From assembly GCA_030613445.1 (NCBI GenBank), contig JAUWLY010000060.1:1-11366 (forward strand): a stretch of 11,366 nucleotides of DNA. The letters are read 5' to 3'. A program made the translations under genes and the position numbers. Origin of the DNA: Candidatus Stahliibacteriota bacterium. Lineage in GTDB: Bacteria > Hydrothermota > Tepidihabitantia > SM23-42. Shown one piece after another: positions 5,977 through 11,366 of the stretch (position 1 is its first letter; each line of letters starts with the position of its first letter). The notes beneath the pieces were generated by a model. It made no database searches. It worked only from the letters and a program-made list of their open reading frames with translations, and was not told where the DNA came from.

Positions 5977-7475
5977 TCTATAGTTGCTGGTGGCTTTGAA
6001 GTTATATCGAGAACAACACGATTTATCCCCGTAACTTCATTGGTTATCCTTGTTGCAACATGACTAAGGAATGTTAGTGGTAGTCTTGCCCAGTCCGCTG
6101 TCATGCCATCCTCTGAACATACTGCCCGGATTGCGCAAACCGAGTCGTATGTCCGTTTATCACCCATGACTCCAACACTACCCAGAGGCAATAAGACTGC
6201 AAAAATCTGCCAGATGTCTCGATATATTTTTAGCTTACTCGCCTCTTCCAAGAGAATCTTGTCAGCTTGCCGCAGGATTCTTAACCGTTGCTCAGTCACC
6301 GAACCAAGGATCCTTACCCCAAGTCCGGGTCCAGGGAACGGTTTGCGTTGAATGAACCAGGTTGGTAGTTTAAGCACGCGACCGAGTTTTCTCACTTCAT
6401 CTTTAAAAAGTAACCTTAATGGCTCAATGATCCTTAATCTCATTCTACGCGGCAACCCACCGACATTATGGTGGCTTTTTATTACAGCGGATGGACCGAT
6501 ACCCATACCTGATTCAATAACGTCAGGATATAAAGTACCTTGAACAAGGAATTTAACGTCCTTAATCTTTTTAGCCTCAGACTCAAATACTCTGATGAAT
6601 TCACGCCCGATGATCTTTCTCTTTTTTTCAGGGTCTTTCACGTTTACCAATTTCGAAAGAAACCTCCTCTTTGCACTTACAACTTTTAGGTTCATACGAG
6701 AACCGATCGTTCGGATGACTTCTTCCTTTTCTTTAGAACGTAGCAAACCATTGTCGACAAAAATCCCGACGAAATTTTTTCGCACCGCTTTTGTAGTAAG
6801 CGTAGCTGCCACCGTAGAATCGACACCTCCACTGACCGCACAAATAACTTTCTGGTCACCAACTGTATGTCGTATTCTTTCAACTTCGGTCTCCACAAAT
6901 CTATTCATTGACCAGGTCTTTCTCGCACCACAGACCAAACCAAGGAAATTGTTGATAATCTTCTTGCCGTATTGTGTATGATGGACCTCAGGGTGAAACT
7001 GCAGTCCATATATATTGTGCATGCAGAATCCGGCGATCGGTGTTGTCTTGGTCGCTGCAATCACCTGCGCTGCACGCGGCAAACGTACAACTGAATCGCC
7101 ATGACTCATCCACACCCTGAAGTGTTTTGGCAGTCCGGTAAACAAAGAAACATGTTTCGTCGTTATATCTGCATACCCATATTCTTGTTTCTTAGAGTGT
7201 TTTACTGTACCACCGAGTATCTGTGCCGCAAGTTGCATACCATAGCAGATACCGAGTATCGGCACATCCAAATCAAAAAATTTCCTGGAAATACGGAACT
7301 GCTTCTGGTAGACGCTACCTGGACCACCAGATAGTATTAAACCCTCGATATTCTTGTCTGCGAGTTCACGAACACTGATTTGGTGATTGTATATCTCAGA
7401 ATATACTTTATATTCCCTCACCCGGCGAGCAATGAGTTGGGTATATTGTGAGCCAAAATCTATGACTGCTATCAT
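5967..7475 (-). CDS. guaA: GMP synthase (glutamine-hydrolysing)
   Basis: A 502-aa cytoplasmic enzyme converting XMP, ATP and glutamine to GMP, the last step of guanine nucleotide synthesis. The class I glutamine amidotransferase domain (1-185) has Cys77 in GICYGM and His161/Glu163 in HPEV. The ATP pyrophosphatase domain has the P-loop SGGVDS at 215-220 and the SHHNVGGLP motif. The C-terminal dimerisation region includes PFPGPGLGVR and ends in TSKPPATIEWE, the usual GuaA terminus, so the protein is complete and near typical length. The start MIAVIDFGSQYTQLI is canonical, with only a weak ribosome site (AAAGA). It lies 76 nt after the HEAT gene and overlaps the diguanylate cyclase gene by 10 nt, so guanine nucleotide supply and c-di-GMP synthesis sit in one unit. 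No convincing separate promoter was found. Confidence 0.98.
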   Translation of the reverse strand: MIAVIDFGSQYTQLIARRVREYKVYSEIYNHQISVRELADKNIEGLILSGGPGSVYQKQFRISRKFFDLDVPILGICYGMQLAAQILGGTVKHSKKQEYGYADITTKHVSLFTGLPKHFRVWMSHGDSVVRLPRAAQVIAATKTTPIAGFCMHNIYGLQFHPEVHHTQYGKKIINNFLGLVCGARKTWSMNRFVETEVERIRHTVGDQKVICAVSGGVDSTVAATLTTKAVRKNFVGIFVDNGLLRSKEKEEVIRTIGSRMNLKVVSAKRRFLSKLVNVKDPEKKRKIIGREFIRVFESEAKKIKDVKFLVQGTLYPDVIESGMGIGPSAVIKSHHNVGGLPRRMRLRIIEPLRLLFKDEVRKLGRVLKLPTWFIQRKPFPGPGLGVRILGSVTEQRLRILRQADKILLEEASKLKIYRDIWQIFAVLLPLGSVGVMGDKRTYDSVCAIRAVCSEDGMTADWARLPLTFLSHVATRITNEVTGINRVVLDITSKPPATIEWE

Positions 7476-7551
7476 TCTTTGCTAAAAACTTAACCGATAA
7501 ATAAAATCAACGGCTGCTTTGTTGAATATCTTCACCGTTCGTTACAAAACA

Positions 7552-9597
7552 TCACGAAATTTTTTCCAGAGCCTTTAAGGCAAGTCTCTTCAAAAATCGG
7601 TCTTCAGCACGCGCCAGTTCCTCGAGCGTGGCTCTTAAATCCTGAGGTCGCATTTTCATCAGGGTTGCAATACCGAGTTCTTTCAAACTGCGCGCCACTG
7701 AATCATTTCTCTCCTGTAATGACAATAATATATCCTTGATCCATGGACCAGCCTCAAATAATGTCTTGTCTTCGATAATTTTCAGGATTTCAATATAGAC
7801 CTCATCGCCGGTGTCTTTGAAGCGCGGGAGTAGTCTAACAAACTCCTCAGAAGTCAACTTCTTTTTCAAACCTCTCAAAGCTTCAGCCTGCACTTCAACC
7901 GACATGTCCTGTAAGGCTTTAACCAACCCCTCAGTATACTCAAGACGCGTAAAGGTTTTAACCAACTCAAGGCGGACGCGATAGTCCTCGTCCTCCAGAA
8001 GGGGTTCGAGTTGCTCAGTGATTAATGGGGTCCCAATCTCGCTAAGAATAGTAAGGATATTTCTTCGCAAATACCACTCGCGAGCACCCAAATTCTTGAG
8101 TAGCACCGTGATGCTTTTCTCACCGACATTCTTCATGATATCAACGAGTCTCATGCGTATGTTATAGTCTTCAACATCCCGCAGAGTAACAATCGCCTGG
8201 TTTACTGCAGCAGCACCGAACTTCACGATCGCTGTTCGTACCTCAGGATAGATACCACTCTCCCATACCATTGAAAAAAGCAACGCCAAACTAAGTGGGT
8301 GAGCGGTTTCGCCTAAGAAATGAATTAGTTTCACCTTAAACGCAGGAGATATCGCTTCTCGCGATAAAATCGTGTTAAAGGGTTCGAGTATCTTGGTGCA
8401 GAAATCCTTCTGATGATGCTCCCTGCATACTTGATACAGTAAAACCACGTCATCAAAAATTCGCTCAATAACCTCCACTACGGGTTCTTGTTCGAGCCCT
8501 GCAGAAACTCTCAAGATAATGGTTTTGCCGACATCATAACTACCTTGTGCAACGAACCTATTTGCTAATACTGCCAAGGACCTCAACGCGGTCTCTCGTG
8601 TCATAACATTTTCTGAATCCAGCATCGCGAAATAAGGCTCTACAGTCATACGGAGGTCATCCTCGGTCACGACCGATGCAAGTTTGTCACTCAACAACAA
8701 CTTCACACCGGCATAAGCAAGATGTTCAAAAATACTCGGCATCGTTTCCTTCAAGGCAGGTACAATCCTGGCGAGTTTCTCTTCGTCCATCGCGCGTAGT
8801 AGTTTATGTATGTTTGCTTCTTTGTTACGTTCAACCCAATCAGTTATCACATTAACCAAAAGATCATTTTGTGCTCCTGAGAGAAGCTTTAGTAAAAAAG
8901 GCTGCATATCCATATTCTGGAAGAGCTTTAGCCGCTGCTCGGGGGGTATAAGCTGAAGGATATCGGCTACATTCTTACTGTATGCCTGCCGGGATTCTTC
9001 AGGTGTGGTTTCGATTTCATCAACCACTTTGGATAATTTTGTTTGCGTTTCTGATACAGCTAAGCCCTTTTCAACAAAGTTCTTCAAATTACTGAGCGCC
9101 CCCAAAATATCCTCTTTTGTTCTCACTGATTTCTGATCAACACCAACAACCTGCACCGTACCGCTCGTTTGGACGCCGAATTTCACTGCATTGATCTTTA
9201 TCAACCGTGTACCTTTTGTATCTAACATGGTTGCTGTATCCCCATATTGTTTAACCTTCAATCTGGGCGTTGTCATAACCTCTAAGAGGTTCTTCAAATC
9301 TTGGGATGTAACCCCAGATTCGAAAGTCAGACTGTCTATTTCAATTCTCCGCAAGGATTCAAGCATTGCAATGATTGCAGGATTCTTTTGGACATCGATT
9401 TTCATATCCTGAAAAATAATTGTCTGTTCCAAAAAGAACATTGAGAATTCGCTATTTTCTTTGTAAATGATCGCAAGCTGTTCTTTTAGTTTACCAATCA
9501 CCTTATCCATAACCGGATGGCCTGGCGGATAAGATTTCGCGGTTCTGAATGATACTGCGATCTCTTTCAGAAAATCATTAACAATTGATTGCTCCAT
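7552..9597 (-). CDS. HEAT-repeat scaffold protein with an N-terminal helical domain
   Basis: A 681-aa, predicted soluble, almost wholly helical protein without signal peptide or membrane helices. Residues 1-140 form a separate domain with the motif AKSYPPGHPVMDKVI (20-34); similar 'YPPGHP' N-terminal domains occur in bacterial signalling proteins, though I cannot name the family with certainty. From about 210 to the end run degenerate HEAT-like repeats, for example TRETALRSLAVLA (333-345), REWYLRRNILTILSEIG (506-522), DYRVRLELVKTFTRL (538-552) and VEVQAEALRGLKKK (567-580). The last repeats are closest to PBS-lyase/HEAT units. Such alpha-solenoids bind proteins, so it may be a scaffold or regulator; no catalytic motif is visible. 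It is the first gene of the guaA-cyclase-phospholipase run and has a promoter 5 nt from its ATG without a Shine-Dalgarno. Confidence 0.8.
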   Translation of the reverse strand: MEQSIVNDFLKEIAVSFRTAKSYPPGHPVMDKVIGKLKEQLAIIYKENSEFSMFFLEQTIIFQDMKIDVQKNPAIIAMLESLRRIEIDSLTFESGVTSQDLKNLLEVMTTPRLKVKQYGDTATMLDTKGTRLIKINAVKFGVQTSGTVQVVGVDQKSVRTKEDILGALSNLKNFVEKGLAVSETQTKLSKVVDEIETTPEESRQAYSKNVADILQLIPPEQRLKLFQNMDMQPFLLKLLSGAQNDLLVNVITDWVERNKEANIHKLLRAMDEEKLARIVPALKETMPSIFEHLAYAGVKLLLSDKLASVVTEDDLRMTVEPYFAMLDSENVMTRETALRSLAVLANRFVAQGSYDVGKTIILRVSAGLEQEPVVEVIERIFDDVVLLYQVCREHHQKDFCTKILEPFNTILSREAISPAFKVKLIHFLGETAHPLSLALLFSMVWESGIYPEVRTAIVKFGAAAVNQAIVTLRDVEDYNIRMRLVDIMKNVGEKSITVLLKNLGAREWYLRRNILTILSEIGTPLITEQLEPLLEDEDYRVRLELVKTFTRLEYTEGLVKALQDMSVEVQAEALRGLKKKLTSEEFVRLLPRFKDTGDEVYIEILKIIEDKTLFEAGPWIKDILLSLQERNDSVARSLKELGIATLMKMRPQDLRATLEELARAEDRFLKRLALKALEKIS

Positions 9598-9602
9598 AAC
9601 TT

Positions 9603-9630
9603 ATTGTAAACAGATTCTGTGTCTTGTCAA
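9603..9630 (-). promoter_or_regulatory. Promoter of the HEAT gene and probably the guaA unit, TTGACA-N16-TACAAT
   Basis: On the minus strand TTGACA (9630-9625) and TACAAT (9608-9603) are 16 nt apart, and just 5 nt (AAGTT) separate the -10 box from the ATG at 9597. The start site should fall on or next to the A of the ATG, so the mRNA is predicted to be leaderless. No Shine-Dalgarno is present, which agrees. Confidence 0.75.
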
Positions 9631-9657
9631 CTTCATAAAAAAGAAACACACCGCCTC

Positions 9658-9685
9658 TTGATAATTCTCTCAAAAAGAGTATAAT
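9658..9685 (+). promoter_or_regulatory. Promoter of the nucleotide-sugar dehydrogenase gene, TTGATA-N16-TATAAT
   Basis: TTGATA (9658-9663) and a perfect TATAAT (9680-9685) are spaced by 16 nt. The start would be near 9692, giving a leader of about 66 nt. It stands back to back with the HEAT promoter, with 27 bp between the two -35 boxes, so a regulator bound between them could affect both. I looked for a known riboswitch in the leader and did not recognise one. Confidence 0.75.
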
Positions 9686-9742
9686 ACGCATGCTGAGTAG
9701 GAAACCCCGCCATAACTGCCGAGGTATTCCAACCGGGTGAAC

Positions 9743-9751
9743 AAGGAGAGG
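9743..9751 (+). promoter_or_regulatory. Shine-Dalgarno that decides the dehydrogenase start
   Basis: AAGGAGAGG lies 6 nt before ATG 9758. It overlaps the codons that would follow an in-frame GTG at 9737, so the GTG is unlikely to be the start. Confidence 0.8.
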
Positions 9752-9757
9752 ATTTTA

Positions 9758-11056
9758 ATGAGAGATTTAATAAAAACGAATAAAATAAAAATTGGCATCA
9801 TTGGCCTTGGTTATGTTGGTTTGCCCCTGGCTGTAGAGATAGCAAATAAAGGAGCAAAAGTCATTGGCTTTGATATTAGTAAGAAGAGAGTACAACAGAT
9901 AAATAAGGGTTTATCTGTTATCAGCGACGTTACATCATTCGATTTGAGAAAACTGATCAAGAAGAAAAAAATTAAGGCGACCGCTGATTTTAGACAGTTG
10001 AGATCGTGCGACATAATCCTTATCTGCGTACCAACGCCAGTCGATGAAAACAAAGAACCTGATCTTGAACCGGTAATTAGCAGTGCCGTAGAGATCAAGA
10101 AAAATATGCGGAAAGGGCAAATGGTCATTCTAAAAAGCACGACCTATCCAGAAACTACGGAAAAAGTTGTCTTACCGATCTTAAATGAAAGTGGTTTCCG
10201 AGTCGGTCAGGATTTTTATCTTGCTTTTTGTCCGGAGAGAATCGATCCCGGCAATAAAAGATTCGGAGTTGAGAATACACCTACGGTCATTGGTGGAGTC
10301 ACCAAGAAATGCACAGAACTGGCAACCCTGTTCTATAGTAAATACATCAGTGAAGTGCACGCGGTCTCATCACCGCGCTGTGCTGAAATGACAAAACTCC
10401 TTGAGAACACTTTCAGAAATGTAAATATCGCATTAGTCAATGAATTTGCTCAGCTCTGCGAAAGAATGGGTGGTATTGACATATGGGAAGTCATTGAGGC
10501 AGCAAAGAGTAAACCATTTGGCTATATGGCGTTTTATCCAGGCCCGGGTGTGGGCGGGCACTGCATACCGATTGACCCATACTACTTATCATGGAAAGCA
10601 AGGGAGTATGATTTCCATACTGTATTTATTGAGCTCTCTGCACGTATCAATGAAGAAATGCCTTATTTTGTCGTCAACAAGATAATGAATGAATTGAGTA
10701 AATCCGGTGTCTGCCCGAGCAAAGCAAAAATCCTGCTGCTCGGTATGTCATTCAAAAAAGATATCTCTGACCTGCGGGCTTCACCCGCGCTAAAGGTATA
10801 TCAAATTATCAAACCAAAGGTTGGGGTGGTCAAGTATAACGACCCTCATGTTCCGTCATTCCACGTTGACCGAAGTATTGTGAAGTCAGTTAAGTTGACT
10901 AAAACCGAACTAAAAAAATACGACGCGGTTATAATCCTCACAGATCACTCAGTTTATGACTATGGCTTCATTATCAAGAGCTCTAAACTGATAATTGATA
11001 CAAGGAATGCGATAAAGAAAAGGCTCAAGAAAGTAAAAAAACTCGGCGCTGGATAA
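9758..11056 (+). CDS. UDP-N-acetyl-hexosamine 6-dehydrogenase, WbpA/WecC family
   Basis: A 432-aa cytoplasmic enzyme that oxidises C6 of a nucleotide sugar twice with NAD+, giving a UDP-uronic acid for surface polysaccharide. The Rossmann motif GLGYVG is at 16-21 with Asp39 after the second strand. Family motifs follow in order: PTPVDENKEPDL, KSTTYPETTEKVVLP, CPERIDPGNK, EMTKLLENTFRNVNIALVNE, and the active-site loop GPGVGGHCIPIDPYYL with catalytic Cys269. The C-terminal UDP-binding domain has GMSFKKDISDLRASP. The protein is full length. GHCIPIDPYYL and STTYPETT are closer to the WbpA (UDP-GlcNAc) group than to UDP-glucose dehydrogenase, but the exact sugar cannot be read from sequence alone. 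The start is ATG 9758 because of the Shine-Dalgarno. It is divergent from the HEAT/guaA unit, and further polysaccharide genes may lie beyond the right edge. Confidence 0.95.
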   Translation: MRDLIKTNKIKIGIIGLGYVGLPLAVEIANKGAKVIGFDISKKRVQQINKGLSVISDVTSFDLRKLIKKKKIKATADFRQLRSCDIILICVPTPVDENKEPDLEPVISSAVEIKKNMRKGQMVILKSTTYPETTEKVVLPILNESGFRVGQDFYLAFCPERIDPGNKRFGVENTPTVIGGVTKKCTELATLFYSKYISEVHAVSSPRCAEMTKLLENTFRNVNIALVNEFAQLCERMGGIDIWEVIEAAKSKPFGYMAFYPGPGVGGHCIPIDPYYLSWKAREYDFHTVFIELSARINEEMPYFVVNKIMNELSKSGVCPSKAKILLLGMSFKKDISDLRASPALKVYQIIKPKVGVVKYNDPHVPSFHVDRSIVKSVKLTKTELKKYDAVIILTDHSVYDYGFIIKSSKLIIDTRNAIKKRLKKVKKLGAG

Positions 11057-11070
11057 AGTCCGGCTTCCTT

Positions 11071-11105
11071 CACTATACACTAGGCACTAAGCAGTAAGCA
11101 CTAAT
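11071..11105. repeat. Five imperfect heptamer tandem units (CACTANN)
   Basis: CACTATA, CACTAGG, CACTAAG, CAGTAAG and CACTAAT follow one another directly, starting 14 bp after the dehydrogenase stop codon. It resembles the octamer array at 3998-4029 in size and in lying at a gene end. Confidence 0.65.
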
Positions 11106-11246
11106 ATTGTATTCAGTTAGATCCCTGACATTGATAATACTTACTAGAATTCCTTTTTTCAATAATCTGTAGTGGCAGAATTTACTCTACAACTAGAAAG
11201 CAAGTTGAAAACTCCTGAAAAATCGGGGTTATTATAAGTTATACAG
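11106..11246. other. Non-coding stretch without a recognised feature
   Basis: No supported reading frame, promoter pair or clear hairpin is visible between the heptamer array and the candidate small-RNA terminator. Confidence 0.5.
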
Positions 11247-11328
11247 GAAAAACCCCTCTCGGCCGCGACCCGCAGGTCGCGACCGGGAGGGGAAATGTTT
11301 CTATCTTTTAGACACCTGAATTTTCTAA
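11247..11328 (-). ncRNA. Candidate small RNA of about 80 nt
   Basis: Counting about 7 nt from the TATAAT at 11335 puts the start near 11328. The transcript would end in the T-run at 11252-11248, a length of about 80 nt. It carries a small possible hairpin (TGTCTA pairing with TAGAAACA around 11296-11314, with an AA bulge), then a single-stranded A/C/U-rich stretch, then the strong terminator hairpin. No open frame with a ribosome site fits. Promoter, body and terminator are all present with no protein gene, which is the layout of an independent small RNA. I do not recognise a known RNA family. Confidence 0.5.
11248..11292 (-). terminator. Intrinsic terminator, 18-bp GC-rich stem plus T5 on the minus strand
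   Basis: The arms at 11253-11270 and 11275-11292 pair over 18 positions with one wobble and one mismatch, closing a 4-nt loop. On the minus strand the stem is followed at once by TTTTT (11252-11248). On the plus strand it is followed by AAATGTTTC, a much poorer tail, so it mainly ends leftward transcription and may weakly end the dehydrogenase mRNA. Confidence 0.8.
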
Positions 11329-11334
11329 CCGTTT

Positions 11335-11362
11335 ATTATATCCAAAAGTACTTAAGTGTCAA
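11335..11362 (-). promoter_or_regulatory. Consensus minus-strand promoter TTGACA-N16-TATAAT with no gene behind it
   Basis: On the minus strand both boxes match the sigma70 consensus exactly: TTGACA at 11362-11357 and TATAAT at 11340-11335, with a 16-nt spacer as in other promoters of the window. It points left, towards the 3' end of the convergent dehydrogenase gene, where no minus-strand protein gene exists. Confidence 0.75.
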
Positions 11363-11366
11363 GAGG

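Noticed and set aside
6595..6981. 128-codon plus-strand frame opposite guaA
   Set aside because: It is antisense to the highly conserved guaA gene, has no ribosome site and no recognisable domain.
7476..7551. Separate guaA promoter or a terminator between the HEAT gene and guaA
   Set aside because: TTGATT-N16-TTTTTA is too far from consensus at the -10 box, and the only hairpin (AACGG/CCGTT) has 5 bp with a long loop.
9737..9757. GTG start for the dehydrogenase giving seven extra residues
   Set aside because: The Shine-Dalgarno AAGGAGAGG lies inside this extension at the right distance from ATG 9758; nothing suitable precedes the GTG.
9692..9757. Riboswitch in the dehydrogenase leader
   Set aside because: Only weak pairings (for example GGT/ACC around 9724-9733) are visible and no consensus of a known class, including c-di-GMP riboswitches, was recognised.
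9811..10140. 109-codon minus-strand frame opposite the dehydrogenase gene
   Set aside because: Antisense shadow of a strongly conserved enzyme; no promoter or ribosome site.

Overview
The window is moderately AT-rich bacterial DNA with compact genes and E. coli-like sigma70 promoter boxes. A secreted multidomain metalloprotease, a long HEAT-repeat protein, a GAF/GGDEF protein and an interspersed 'tgtcattgc...' repeat suggest an uncultured Gram-negative lineage. My guess is the candidate phylum WOR-3/Stahlbacteria, but this is recollection and inference. No marker here fixes the taxonomy.

Layout. Positions 1-430 (minus) hold the 5' part of a REP-associated Y1 transposase with its own promoter. 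Its edge runs into the 3' end of a secreted HExxH metalloprotease gene (403-2430, minus), which looks truncated by the insertion. Upstream of the protease (2431-2640) are two promoter candidates and a short segment that resembles an internal piece of the protease gene. Both copies share a 15-nt core and carry a hydrophobic helix in the +1 frame. Positions 2674-2898 are a nested palindromic interspersed repeat.

Positions 3040-9597 are four minus-strand genes in the order of transcription: HEAT-repeat protein, guaA (GMP synthase), a membrane diguanylate cyclase that overlaps guaA by 10 nt, and a patatin-like phospholipase. The HEAT gene has a TTGACA-N16-TACAAT promoter only 5 nt from its ATG, which predicts a leaderless mRNA. 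GuaA supplies GMP (hence GTP), which the cyclase turns into c-di-GMP. Divergently, from a back-to-back promoter, a WbpA/WecC-type nucleotide-sugar dehydrogenase runs right (9758-11056). It makes a uronic-acid sugar for surface polysaccharide, a process c-di-GMP often controls, though a link here is only inference.

The right end (11057-11366) has a heptamer tandem repeat. It also has a complete minus-strand unit of consensus promoter, about 80 transcribed nt and a strong hairpin plus T-run, with no protein gene. This is a candidate small RNA antisense to the region downstream of the dehydrogenase gene.

The most interesting items are this orphan transcription unit, the duplicated hydrophobic frame-shifted module, and the repeated 16-bp-spacer promoters, two of which abut the start codon. 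No CRISPR array, rRNA, tRNA or recognised defence system was seen.
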